Assembly (NCBI GenBank): GCA_030144725.1
Contig: JASKMD010000003.1
Span: 7,899,237-7,963,236, forward strand
Reading direction: 5' to 3'
DNA: 64,000 nucleotides
From: Haematococcus lacustris
Taxonomy: Eukaryota > Chlorophyta > Chlorophyceae > Chlamydomonadales > Haematococcaceae
Shown: positions 1-11,181 of the stretch, piece by piece
How positions within the stretch are numbered: the stretch's first letter is position 1
Layout: each line of letters opens with the position of its first letter
Position numbers and translations under genes: made by a program
Notes under the pieces: model-generated
Told to the model about the DNA's origin: nothing
Database searches by the model: none
What the model saw: only the letters and a program-made list of their open reading frames with translations

Positions 1-1928
1 GGCCTGACGCTCAAGGAAGTCTTCATCGCTAGGCTGCTTGTCCCAGTAGTGAGCGTACACAACAGCCAGCTCTTTGGCATGCTCTGGTTGGAGGAAGCGG
101 CTGCGTAGGTCATGTACCACAGCAACTGCTGTTGCTGCCAGCTCCTGCTTGGCACCATCGACATGCCTCTGGAAGTCACTGACTGGCACTGGGGCAGCCC
201 GGCGCCCTCCTGGGGGGATGGCAAACAGCTGTACAAGCTCACTGCCTGGCTCATCTGCAACTCCCTCCTCCTCCTCAAGCTCACCAAACGCTGTCTCCAA
301 GTCTGCTGCTGCCTGCCTGCTGCCATTCCCATGTGGCTGCAAAGCCAAATGGCCAGAGCCGTTGTACACCTAGCAGCTGTCAGGTCCTGCCACATTAGCA
401 AAGGCTGTCAACTCAGGAAAGTCCAGTGCAGAGAAGGGGGAGGGGCCGGTGTACATGGCAGTGATCTTGTCGGTCGTCAGTGCCACCTCCTGCATAAGGT
501 CTTCAACAAAGATGGCACGGCTTTGGCACAGGAGGCTAGGGCGATTGAGTGAGCGAAGGATGGGCAAGAGCCCGTAGGCTGCCAAGAGTGTAAGGAGGTC
601 TGTGAGGAGGCTTCTGCTGCCAGCGGAGGCTGAGTCAAAGTAGGACACTTAGGACCTGATGTCACGCACCAGCCGCTCTGCGGGCTTACGCAAGCTCAGC
701 CAACGGGTTGGCGCGGCCCGCACATCAGCTGACCCTTGAGCCCAAGGCTGTGGCAAAGCAGCTTGTACTTCTGGGTGCGGTCTGGGCTCTTGTAAAAAAG
801 CTGGTTGATGTTTCCCACAAGTCTAGTCAGCCGTTGCACATTGCGGTGCTTGTCCATGACAGAGGCTGCAAGGCTGACGCAGGGTGGGCTGCGCAGTGCA
901 CTGATGCACTGAAGGGCGCGAGCTGCTGCCTGCCTTCATGGCCAGGCCTGAGAGAGGCCCAACCATGACGCTTGCACCGTCAGTGCCCAGTGCCACAAGC
1001 TTGCGCTGCAGCACCGAGGCTGGCAGGCTTGCTTCCTCGAGCACTGACTGCAGCGTGCGTAGCAACTCATCAGCATTGGGTGCCTTTTGCACCTACATGG
1101 CATGTCATGGCAGCATGGATGGGCTTCAGCTAGGCTAGGATAGGTTGGGCAGGGCAGGGCTGGGCCGGCTTACCTTCTTGAGGGCTCGGAAGATTTGCTT
1201 CCTCTCGAAGTCCACAAGCCCGAAAGCATGCACACACATGACAGCCATCTTGTCCATAGTGGTGGCCTCATCCAAGCTGATAGAGATGAAATGAGCTGCA
1301 TTCAGGAGATCCGTGTTGGCCTCCTGGTACACTGCATCGATAGCCTCAGCCATCTGCCATCCAGCGTTGTCCTTCCAGTGCGCCTTGGCCACAGCTGAGT
1401 GCTTGATGGTCGTCAACAGCTCTTGCGTGGCTTCTACATCCGTCATGTGGCGACCCAGGCGCAATAGGTGCAACACACAGCTGAATTGGTTACAATTCCA
1501 GGGTCCTGCAAGAGAAATCTAGATGAAAGAAGGTTTAGCTGATGAGCATGAGAACCCTCCTCTGGCAAGGCTATTGCGCTGACCTCCATGAGCATGTTGC
1601 GCCTCTCATCACGTTCATGGCTTGCGATGGTGACAACATAAACCAGCTAATGTTAGTTGGATTGCATTTTCTTAAAGAACTCCATAGAGGCCTTATGAGC
1701 GAGTGTCTGCTCATGGGTCTAATTTGTATGCAGAGTGCAGTTGGAGCTCGTGTTGCAGTGTTCGCAGCGCGCCTTGTATTGGTTCGAGCCGTCCAACCCT
1801 AGGTCCTTGAGCCAAAGTGGGCGATCGCCAGTAAGCCAGGAGTTCTGAAACATGTTGCTGTTACCGTAAAACTTGGATTGCAAGTAGACATCATCGCTAT
1901 GCCCTCGGTGGGCACGGCCTTCAGCCAT
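1..1928 (-). pseudogene. hAT-like transposase relic, copy 1 (truncated by window)
   Basis: Read on the minus strand from an ATG at 1928, the first frame carries a tryptophan-led segment and a CEHC pair (near 1757-1768), followed in a shifted frame by LHT and HKASMEFF. This resembles the N-terminal zinc finger of ZNF862/hAT-type transposases. Downstream come SISLDEATTMDK (about 1270), which looks like the first catalytic Asp region, then LGTDGASVMVG (about 970), a hallmark hAT motif, then TRWLSLRKP in another frame (about 690). Frame changes between these blocks and a TAG at about 370 show decay, although some may be introns (GTAAGC donor near 1171). The family call rests on motif order. The C-terminal dimerisation region is outside the window. 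Confidence 0.62.
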
Positions 1929-2085
1929 TGGTACTGCGTCTCTCAGCCGAGTTGCAGCTCGCAGCCGTGTTGCTGCTGCAGTAAAAAGTTTACTTTTCTA
2001 ACGCGATGCGCGATTGAGCAGTCCGCGGAGGGCCCAATTCATAGCGCAACAAGCCCTCTGAAATGTACACTTTCACAGTGAACGC

Positions 2086-2094
2086 TATATATAA
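2086..2094 (-). promoter_or_regulatory. TATA box of hAT-like gene copy 1
   Basis: The sequence TTATATATA on the minus strand lies about 158 bases upstream of the ATG at 1928. Nothing else in the GC-rich surroundings resembles a TATA box. The matching site in copy 2 keeps the same spacing. The promoter role is inferred. Confidence 0.5.
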
Positions 2095-3265
2095 TGCGAA
2101 AAACACTGGTATGGAGTGCACTAGGCCACGAGTCCCAAGAGGGTAGTAGTCTCAGGAGGGCTGGACGGTCTACAGTCATTGGTCCGACGGTAGCGGGGTG
2201 TGAGGACTGTGCTGTGAGGACCCTTGACGGCCTGTATGGTCCAATGCTGCAACGATCAGGGGGGCAGTGGTAATCATCTGAAGGTTGTATGGTAATCATC
2301 TAACAGTAAAAGGGGACGGGGTCCAGGGGTGGCTGTATGCCGATGGCCGCCGCCTGCTGCTATGGATTTGCTGCAACCTGCAACCTCACCCCTGACGTGA
2401 GGGATTGATTGGGGGTAAAATGATAGCTGATATCATTTGTGGTTGGCGAGACACCTCTATTGTGTGTCATATGACGGTGCTTTTGGAAATGTGTTCCTAC
2501 TTTTGAGTAACAGCATTGTCACATGTCTAACCATCATTTAGTGCAATATTGTGTCACACCGTTGTCTCCTCATCCGCACCAATGTATTTGCTGAAGCTGA
2601 TGGCCCTGGGACGGCAAGTCAAGGCATCACCAAGTGTTACCGCATGCCGTCAAATGCATACCGTTGTGTAAACTGCATGTAAGTGTACTTGGTGGTCATG
2701 TCTTGCTTGCTTGCAGTTCGTTTGCCTCAGCTGATGTTCGTTCACTCGAGTATGCATTACTTGTAAGGCTAGTGAGGACTGGCGTCACTGCCTGCAGTTT
2801 AAGGTTAGTGGTGTGAGTGTGCGAGCACTTACCAAGGCACAGCTAGAGCTGACTCTATCATTCCAATTGCGTATGTCGGTCTCTTCTCACAGCCCTCCAT
2901 TACAGCCCGAGAGGGTGGCACTTGGGTGCCTGCGCCTCCTTGTGTCTGAGTGTCTTGCCTGGCCACTTTCCACTTGTCCCACAGCAAGCAACAGCAGCTG
3001 CACTGCGCAGGATCTGGTATGGAGGCAGCATGACCCAGGCACCTCTGTCTTCCCTCCTTGGTCACAAGCTTGCAATAAGTTATGAATGGTTGGCTGCTAG
3101 GTTGGCTCACACTGTTGTTCAGTGCCTGCACTAAGAAGCTCATGCAAACCTGCTAGAGGCAATCCCAATAAGTCAAGCTGGGTAAACTCACAGCCGGTGA
3201 GCGCATGAGTCATGCAGCTACGAAGTGTCTTGTCAGTCTGTCCTAGGCTGGTGCAAACATGTTGA

Positions 3266-5434
3266 CGTACTCTGCGATGTCTGCCCCTGTGATGGGTTGG
3301 CCATCTAGGTTGTCTGCCACAGCTTGTCTGCCATAGCTTGGTTGTCTGCTCGGCTGGGTTAGCAGCTGCTGAGCTGAACTCTACGCGGTGCTCAGCTTGG
3401 CTGCGCATGACGTCCACATAAGCTGGTTGTCGGGCAGATAGCTTGTGCTGGTCCAACAAGGCTGGCACCCGTTGGTTGTTGGCCAGGGTCGCTTCCATGC
3501 AGTATCGGGCCTTGTCAATGGCCTGACGCTCAAGGAAGTCTTCATCGCTAGGCTGCTTGTCCCAGTAGTGAGCGTACACAACAGCCAGCTCTTTGGCATG
3601 CTCTGGTTGGAGGAAGCGGCTGCGTAGGTCATGTACCACAGCAACTGCTGTTGCTGCCAGCTCCTGCTTGGCACCATCGACATGCCTCTGGAAGTCACTG
3701 ACTGGCACTGGGGCAGCCCGGCGCCCTCCTGGGGGGATGGCAAACAGCTGTACAAGCTCACTGCCTGGCTCATCTGCAACTCCCTCCTCCTCCTCAAGCT
3801 CACCAAACGCTGTCTCCAAGTCTGCTGCTGCCTGCCTGCTGCCATTCCCATGTGGCTGCAAAGCCAAATGGCCAGAGCCGTTGTACACCTAGCAGCTGTC
3901 AGGTCCTGCCACATTAGCAAAGGCTGTCAACTCAGGAAAGTCCAGTGCAGAGAAGGGGGAGGGGCCGGTGTACATGGCAGTGATCTTGTCGGTCGTCAGT
4001 GCCACCTCCTGCATAAGGTCTTCAACAAAGATGGCACGGCTTTGGCACAGGAGGCTAGGGCGATTGAGTGAGCGAAGGATGGGCAAGAGCCCGTAGGCTG
4101 CCAAGAGTGTAAGGAGGTCTGTGAGGAGGCTTCTGCTGCCAGCGGAGGCTGAGTCAAAGTAGGACACTTAGGACCTGATGTCACGCACCAGCCGCTCTGC
4201 GGGCTTACGCAAGCTCAGCCAACGGGTTGGCGCGGCCCGCACATCAGCTGACCCTTGAGCCCAAGGCTGTGGCAAAGCAGCTTGTACTTCTGGGTGCGGT
4301 CTGGGCTCTTGTAAAAAAGCTGGTTGATGTTTCCCACAAGTCTAGTCAGCCGTTGCACATTGCGGTGCTTGTCCATGACAGAGGCTGCAAGGCTGACGCA
4401 GGGTGGGCTGCGCAGTGCACTGATGCACTGAAGGGCGCGAGCTGCTGCCTGCCTTCATGGCCAGGCCTGAGAGAGGCCCAACCATGACGCTTGCACCGTC
4501 AGTGCCCAGTGCCACAAGCTTGCGCTGCAGCACCGAGGCTGGCAGGCTTGCTTCCTCGAGCACTGACTGCAGCGTGCGTAGCAACTCATCAGCATTGGGT
4601 GCCTTTTGCACCTACATGGCATGTCATGGCAGCATGGATGGGCTTCAGCTAGGCTAGGATAGGTTGGGCAGGGCAGGGCTGGGCCGGCTTACCTTCTTGA
4701 GGGCTCGGAAGATTTGCTTCCTCTCGAAGTCCACAAGCCCGAAAGCATGCACACACATGACAGCCATCTTGTCCATAGTGGTGGCCTCATCCAAGCTGAT
4801 AGAGATGAAATGAGCTGCATTCAGGAGATCCGTGTTGGCCTCCTGGTACACTGCATCGATAGCCTCAGCCATCTGCCATCCAGCGTTGTCCTTCCAGTGC
4901 GCCTTGGCCACAGCTGAGTGCTTGATGGTCGTCAACAGCTCTTGCGTGGCTTCTACATCCGTCATGTGGCGACCCAGGCGCAATAGGTGCAACACACAGC
5001 TGAATTGGTTACAATTCCAGGGTCCTGCAAGAGAAATCTAGATGAAAGAAGGTTTAGCTGATGAGCATGAGAACCCTCCTCTGGCAAGGCTATTGCGCTG
5101 ACCTCCATGAGCATGTTGCGCCTCTCATCACGTTGATGGCTTGCGATGGTGACAACATAAACCAGCTAACGTTAGTTGGATTGCATTTTCTTAAAGAACT
5201 CCATAGGGGCCTTATGAGCGAGTGTCTGCTCATGGGTCTAATTTGTATGCAGAGTGCAGTTGGAGCTCGTGTTGCAGTGTTGTATCGGTTCGAGCCATCC
5301 AACCCTAGGTCCTTGAGCCAAAATGGGCGATCGCCAGTAAGCCAGGAGTTCTGAAACATGTTGTTGTTACCGTAAAACCTGGATTGCAAGTAGACATCAT
5401 CGCTATGCCCTCGGTGGGCACGGCCTTCAGCCAT
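3266..5434 (-). pseudogene. hAT-like transposase relic, copy 2
   Basis: This is the same gene as copy 1, with start ATG at 5434. Compared with copy 1, a deletion of about 20 bases near 5281 removes the CEHC zinc-binding pair and shifts the frame. The middle blocks (SISLDEATTMDK near 4790, LGTDGASVMVG near 4490) are unchanged. The remainder runs from 4167 to 3888, crosses one in-frame TAG, and continues to about 3266 as an Ala/Glu-rich segment ending in an ADIAEYVNMFAPA frame. It is not functional as read, because of the interior stop, the frameshift before TRWLS and the lost zinc finger. It resembles hAT/ZNF862-like proteins, but this was not confirmed by a search. Confidence 0.62.
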
Positions 5435-5591
5435 TGGTACTGCGTCTCTCAGCCGAGTTGCAGCTCGCAGCCGTGTTGCTGCTGCAGTACAAAGTTTACT
5501 TTTCTAACGCGATGCGCGATTGAGCAGTCCGCGGAGGGCCCAATTCATAGCGCAACAAGCCCTCTGAAATGTACACTTTCACAGTGAACGC

Positions 5592-5600
5592 TATATATAA
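5592..5600 (-). promoter_or_regulatory. TATA box of hAT-like gene copy 2
   Basis: This is the same TTATATATA motif, 158 bases upstream of the copy 2 ATG at 5434. It is conserved between the duplicates. Confidence 0.48.
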
Positions 5601-6848
5601 TGCGAAAAAACACTGGTATGGAGTGCACTAGGGCAAGAGTCCCAAGAGGGTAGTAGTCTCAGGAGGGCTGGACGGTCTACAGTCATTGGTCCGACGGTAG
5701 CGGGGTGTGAGGACTGTGCTGTGAGGACCCTTGACGGCCTGTATGGTCCAATGCTGCAACGATCAGGGGGGCAGTGGTAATCATCTGAAGGTTGTATGGT
5801 AATCATCTAACAGTAAAAGGGGACGGGGTCCAGGGGTGGCTGTATGCCGATGGCCGCCGCCTGCTGCTATGGATTTGCTGCAACCTGCAACCTCACCCCT
5901 GACGTGAGGGATTGATTGGGGGTAAAATGATAGCTGATATCATTTGTGGTTAGTGAGACACCTCTATTGTGTGTCATATGACGGTGCTTTTGGAAATGTG
6001 TTCCTACTTTTGAGTAACAGCATTGTCACATGTCTAACCATCATTCAGTGCAATATTGTGTCACACCGTTGTCTCCTCATCCGCACCAATGTATTTGCTG
6101 AAGCTGATGGCCCTGGGACGGCAAGTCAAGGCATCACCAAGTGTTACCGCATGCCGTCAAATGCATACCGTTGTGTAAACTGCATGTAAGTGTACTTGGT
6201 GGTCATGTCTTGCTTGCTTGCAGATCGCAGGTCTTGGCTGAAAGCCAACTCGCGTATGAACTACTTGCATGGCTTGAGAGGACTGGTGGCATTGCTTGCA
6301 GTGTAAAAAGCCCAGGGTCAGTGGTGTGAGTGTGTGAGCACAGCTAGAGCTGACTCCATCATTCCAATTGCGTATGTCGGTCTCTTCTCACAGCCCTCCA
6401 TTACAGCCCGAGAGGGTGGCACTTGGGTGCCTGCGCCTCCTTGTGTCTGAGTGTCTTGCCTGGCCACTTTCCACTTGTCCCACAGCAAGCAACAGCAGCT
6501 GCACTGCGCAGGATCTGGTATGGAGGCAGCATGACCCAGGCACCTCTGTCTTCCCTCCTTGGTCACAAGCTTGCAATAAGTTATGAATGGTTGGCTGCTA
6601 GGTTGGCTCACACTGTTGTTCAGTGCCTGCACTAAGAAGCTCATGCAAACCTGCTAGAGGCAATCCCACTAAGTCAAGCTGGGTAAACTCACAGCCGGTG
6701 AGCGCATGAGTCATGCAGCTACGAAGTGTCTTGTCAGTCTGTCCTAGGCTGGTGCAAACATGTTGACATGGTGCTGGCATCGTTAGCAGCTCCGCCTGTG
6801 TAAACTGCACATTGGTGCACTTGGTGGTCATGTCTTGCTTGCTTGCAG

Positions 6849-8296
6849 AGGGTACAACTCACCCTGGCTCCTCGAAGCAGCTATTGGTGTGAGCAGCCTA
6901 GCTCTGAGCCCCGATGGCAAGATTCTGGTGTCCAGTTTGGGGGACCAGACCAACAGGTGGGTGTGAAGTCATCAAGGCACGTCTAGAGTTGACTGCATCC
7001 ATAGCCTTTGGTGCTGCACCTCCACACCTTTGAGCTCAACCTGTCAAGGTGACAGCGCTGGTAGTACATGGCTGCCCCTTCTCACAGCCCTCCACGACAG
7101 CCCTGGCAGGCTCAACTACTCTATTCAACATGCAACGAGTTGTTGCCTGTGGGTAACCTCACTCAGCTACAATCCAACTGTAGTGTCCTTCCTCGCACCC
7201 TTGATGACCACAAACCCCACACCGATGGCAAATTTCCTACCAGACCACTCGCACCTGCAAACACAAGACAGCACAGCACACACACAAGAACTTGATGTGC
7301 AGGGTCGCATTGTCACGCGATGCACACTGCGTCATGTTGTCAGCGAGCTCTTGAGGGTCTAGCCTTTCGTCAAGTTATGCGGCTTACCAGCTGCACACTG
7401 TGCGGATGAGACGGGGCGCTTGCGTTTCTTACTCGGGGCCATCTAAGGGACTCAGCACCCTATCAAAGCGGAGTGGCCGTATTGGGGTGCGCATTAGTCC
7501 GCCGCCCAACCGAAGTGCTGCAAACCACTTGCTGTCTGAGGGAAAGTGGGCAGAAAGTGAGGTGGACATGAAGTAGCATGTTGGGGAAGGCGACCAATTC
7601 AGCCAATGTGGACTCCCCACGTGGACGGCAGCCTTGGGAGGGTGGCGCTTGGAGAGGCCTGAAAGAGTCCACCCCCCCGCCACCCCTGGGCGCTGAGTGC
7701 TCCTCATAGGCCTAGTTGCATGAGGGTGCTATAATTATAGCCTGATTCTTGCACTGCTACAATACATGATGCCCTTTATGCTCATTAAATGCAATGTCCA
7801 ATGCAGGGTGTGGGACCTGGACCAGGGCACTTGCAAGAGCACACTGAAAGCTGCAGCCGCAGGAAAGGTGGCCTTAAGCTCGGATGGCCGGGTTATCTCA
7901 TCATTGACTGCCAATGACATCAGGTGTGTCTACTTGTCACCGTGATCGCTTGGCCGCTGGCACAGCACGGCATACATACGCAAAATCTCTGCCATTAATT
8001 TCAGAAGTAATGTCAGAAGTCAATGCGGTGTCTGACTCAACACCCTTGCATGTTGCAGGATGTGGCCGCTAGAGGATGTGGCTCAGGCCTGCAATGCCAC
8101 ACCACCAGTTGCAGTTGCTCAGTCTACAGATGGGGTGTTGGTGGAGGTGTTGAGGAGCGATGACCAGCAAGTGTTGGGGTCTTTGGTGCTCACTCAAAAG
8201 GCGATACTAAGTACCTTGAGCATCACCAACGACCGGATTGCGGTGTTTGCTGCTGATGGCAGACTGCTGGTGCACCAGCTGAGCATTTCGGTATAA
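6849..8296 (+). CDS. WD40-repeat protein, 3' end (three exons)
   Basis: Three exons join in one frame with GT-AG borders: 6849-6956, 7807-7923 and 8059-8296 (stop TAA). The first gives a WD-type strand set (SSLALSPDGKILVSS, then GDQTNR). The join to the second exon gives R-VWDLDQGTCKSTL, with a second repeat (KVALSSDGRVISSL, then NDIR) that runs across the next junction into MWPLEDV. The tail carries a third, degenerate propeller blade. All three junctions have the same phase, AG|G. WD40 proteins form beta-propeller scaffolds; nothing here tells which partner is bound. Upstream exons were not identified, possibly because the tandem duplication disturbs that region. It may be the C-terminus of a larger receptor-like or scaffold protein. 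Confidence 0.85.
7108..7220 (+). repeat. Direct repeat in WD40 intron, copy 1
   Basis: This segment, with blocks such as GGGTAACCTCACTCAGCTAC, recurs in degenerate form at 8695-8800, downstream of the gene. It lies in the intron between the first two recognisable WD40 exons. Confidence 0.7.
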
Positions 8297-8415
8297 ATGG
8301 GGGAGGCGCTGACACTATGTGGGAGCGCGGACACTGTGCCTAAGCAACCCTAACAGCACTGCCACGTGCAGCTGATTCCTATTGCCTATTGCCCGTGTGG
8401 CAGAGTGTGACAGGG

Positions 8416-8420
8416 TGTAA
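8416..8420 (+). terminator. Candidate TGTAA polyadenylation signal of the WD40 gene
   Basis: TGTAA, the usual green-algal polyadenylation signal, lies 120 bases after the WD40 stop codon. A pentamer also occurs by chance, so the call rests on position. Confidence 0.4.
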
Positions 8421-8694
8421 TAGGTTTTTGCAACCTTCCGGGTTGAAACTCTGGTGCCCTACATGCGGTCTCACGGGCATACGGGACACGACGTACACGG
8501 CGTACACCTCGCGGCAGTATCCCTATCCTTCCTGTTTAATGCCAACCATCCGTGGCGGTATCCGTCCTCTCAATACGCGGCATGCACATCGCACATGGCG
8601 GATAGCAGCTGACTGCATCTTGGTGGAGCATGCCACAAAAGCCTAGGATTACAACAATGCCACAATGCCACAATAGCTTACATCAACCATATGC

Positions 8695-8800
8695 AGCTCA
8701 ACTACCCTACATGGAACAAGGTGTTGCTTGTGGGTAATCTCACTCAACTACAACTCGACTGTAGCGTCCTTGATCACACCCTCGATGACTACCCAATATG
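8695..8800 (+). repeat. Direct repeat downstream of WD40 gene, copy 2
   Basis: This is the counterpart of 7108-7220 at roughly 80-85% similarity by eye. The rest of 8300-9440 holds no gene I can support. Confidence 0.68.
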
Positions 8801-9452
8801 AATCAGCATGTAGGGCAAGGTAATGCCAAAGGACAGCGCTGGTCACAGCCCTGGCAGGGTGATACTTGGAGAGGCCTGATTGCGGTGGCATGTCACAGTC
8901 AACTCATCTCATTGTCAGCTCATCTGCGGTGAACACCATATGCAGGCCCAAGCAGTTGGGCATCACGGTGAAGACGGAGATGTGATGCAGCAAGTGTGCG
9001 GGCTTATAGCACGTACCAGGCGAAGCTATAGGGCGAGCAGCCCCAAGGCAGCACCAGCACTTGCTGCCAGGGTGTTCACAGCAAAGGAGGAGAAAGATAT
9101 TGGTATGCCCCAACCCATGCCCCTATCCCACTATCATGACCCTATCCCCATCCCCATCCCTGGCCTCAGGTGAGGCACATCATGGCAGTCCAGCATGTGC
9201 CTCTATACACGTAATGCTGGGAGCGGGCAGCAGAGTGGTCTGGTCCCATTTGGTCCCAGTTGCCCCCAGCTGCCAATTCTCCCATGTGGTGCGGCTGCCA
9301 TGTGACATGTGCAGTGTTTAATGGCCCGGTGGGTGGGGTGGGGTGTTCTGAGCCATGCTGTGGCTGCGTGGCTGCCTGCATATTATGGGAGTCTGGCTGC
9401 TTGGTTGGCGATGCGGCCGAAAGCGCCAGGCTGTGTGGCTGGAGATGCCTGA

Positions 9453-9866
9453 ATGTCAGCCCATGTGCAAAATTTGCAAGCTGTTGCAGTGCCAGGCAAC
9501 AAGCCGCAGTGGAGCAGCCGCCTAGTTGCTGCCGGGCCGCTCTACTTGGCTACTGCGGTAGCCCCAGCAGCTCGAGTGGAGCGTGGCCAGGCCCCAGTGG
9601 GCAAGTGGTACAACAGACCCTGCGGCTTGTACATTGCAAGCTGTGGGAGGGAAGCCTGGGTGAGTGAAGGCAGATATCAGGCTAAGGGTGGGGCCAAGGG
9701 CAGGGGCAGGTGCAGCCCTGGTGACTGCCAGGGGGTGTTGGAGGTGGCCAGTGGTAGGGTTTGGGCAGAGTCTATGCTTGGCTGCTTTGCCTGCAACCCA
9801 CCTCCCGACACGAGGAGGCAGCTGTTGTACGTGCTGGGCCGCTGCGGATGTCAGAGCACTGAATGA
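9453..9866 (+). other. Unrecognised open frame in repeat-rich DNA
   Basis: This is an open frame of 137 codons, with a block around ARVERGQAPVGKWYN and CGLYIASCGREAW that looks protein-like rather than low-complexity. I cannot assign a family. It lies just upstream of TnpB/Fanzor-like fragments and may be another exon of that degraded repeat. Overlapping frames on the opposite strand are equally open, so coding status is uncertain. Confidence 0.25.
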
Positions 9867-10054
9867 GGCAACGCAGGCCAGGCCAGGCCGCTGCACACGC
9901 CAGCCAGTCAGCCGGCTGCAGCTCCCATACGCCTTCTGTGGCTTGGGTTAAGTCAGCTGGCTGCTTGCTTAGCTGGCTGGGGTGCAGGTGCGGTGGGGTG
10001 TTCCAGGCAGGCAGCTGGAGGGGGGCTGGCGTTGACCAAGTGCAGTGCCAGCTA

Positions 10055-10225
10055 GCACCGATCCAGCCCGACCTCCAGCACCTGGCAGCAGCCAGCTCAC
10101 CCGGCACCTCCCTGGAGGCCAACCTGAAGCACATCACCGTCACCCTGACCACTTGGGAAATGGTGTGGGCGGTGTACTTAGACCCCAAGTGGGCAACACA
10201 GAGCCCGGGAGCTGGCATCCATGCA
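10055..10225 (+). pseudogene. Fragment of a high-copy algal TnpB/Fanzor-like protein (middle part)
   Basis: The plus-strand frame reads DLQHLAAASSPGTSLEAN, then TWEMVWAVYLDPKWA. I recall a closely similar block in a high-copy Haematococcus protein family whose C-terminus carries a RuvC-III-like D-R-D-x-N-A-A motif. That recall is unverified. The fragment is flanked by GGCAG repeats and has no complete catalytic site. Confidence 0.4.
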
Positions 10226-10374
10226 GTTCCTCAAGAAGGCGAGTGTGGTGGGTATGGGATGGCAGGCAGGCAGGCAGGCAGAAAGAAGAAAGATATCAAC
10301 TCCCCCCAGGGGGCAGGTGCCGCTCAACAAGGAAGCGTGCGCCACTTCTGGCCTTTCTCGCCATGATGGCAGGC

Positions 10375-10512
10375 AGTGTAGGAGTATGATTTTGCGGGCC
10401 TGGCCATCAATGCCCCGCCGGTACTCTGCAGCCGGATGCAACTTCTGCCTGACCTTGGGCAGCCAGTCATTGACCACCCTGAAGCCCTGCTGGTACTCCT
10501 TGCCAATGGAGG
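10375..10512 (-). pseudogene. Fragment of the same TnpB/Fanzor-like family, inverted
   Basis: The minus strand encodes GKEYQQGFRVVNDWLPK, then LHPAAEYRRGIDGQARK. By recall this belongs upstream of the YLDPKWA block in the same algal family. The two pieces lie in opposite orientation, so the locus has been rearranged. Confidence 0.4.
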
Positions 10513-11181
10513 GGCAGAGACCCCAGGTCATCCCATTGGCACAACTCCAGGTCAGGGCCTCCCAACTCTGATGTTTTGGCATGTAAGACCGTCACATGCG
10601 ACCGATTGCTCCTGGAGCAGGCCGATGGCTTTAGCCCTGCGCGGCATGGCTTTAACGCGGACTCTAGTTGCGGCAGCAACCAGCAGCTGCTTCAATTGTG
10701 GTCGATAGGGTGGTTGGGATCCGCCGGCCACCCTCAAGACATCGCGCAGTACAGGCGTGCTGTTGGTGCTCTACGCATAGGCGCTGCTGCCAGCCCGCGA
10801 GGTGACATACACGCAGCAGTTCCCACTATTCCTGCGCCGATGGCCGCCAGCACAGGTTACCCGACGAACATCTGATGATGCAGGAGTTTCCGAGTACATC
10901 ACGGCACACCTAACTGGGCTTTACAAGCTTCAGCTGCGGCTCCACTGAGCAGGTAGGATTTGCAGTAATCCAGCCAAAACTCAGAGAGATGTCGTAGACA
11001 GAATAGCTGAGACAGAATAGTCAATATTACTCTCAAGTCTCAGTGAGCCATGGATTGTCAATTGCAGGAGCCCAAGCACCACTGACCCTTCCTGCCCACT
11101 GTACCTGCCAGCAGCCCACCCTAGCAGGCCCAGCTGCCTACCACCACCTCCCAGCACCTCCTCACTGCCCTTCTGCCTGAC

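Larger units (their letters stand above)
1..3265. repeat. Tandem duplication of ~3.5 kb, unit 1 (left end outside window)
   Basis: Base 1 corresponds to base 3520, and the two stretches stay aligned with offset 3519 over the first ~1.7 kb with almost no differences. The offset then drifts to 3501 through small indels. Homology stops after the shared CTAGGCTGGTGCAAACATG block at 3240-3265. The unit carries a decayed hAT-like transposase gene on the minus strand and its promoter. The near identity means either a recent duplication or an assembly duplication. Confidence 0.93.
3266..6766. repeat. Tandem duplication of ~3.5 kb, unit 2
   Basis: This is the second complete unit of the tandem pair. 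It holds the 3' end of the transposase relic (3266-3519), which for unit 1 lies outside the window. Its right edge at 6766 is where the sequence leaves the copy and enters the WD40-gene intron. Differences from unit 1 cluster in a ~20-bp deletion near 5281 and a block of strong divergence at about 6224-6330. Confidence 0.92.

Noticed and set aside
1775..1800. GGTTCGAGCC as a tRNA B-box
   Set aside because: It lies inside the transposase zinc-finger coding region, with no cloverleaf around it.
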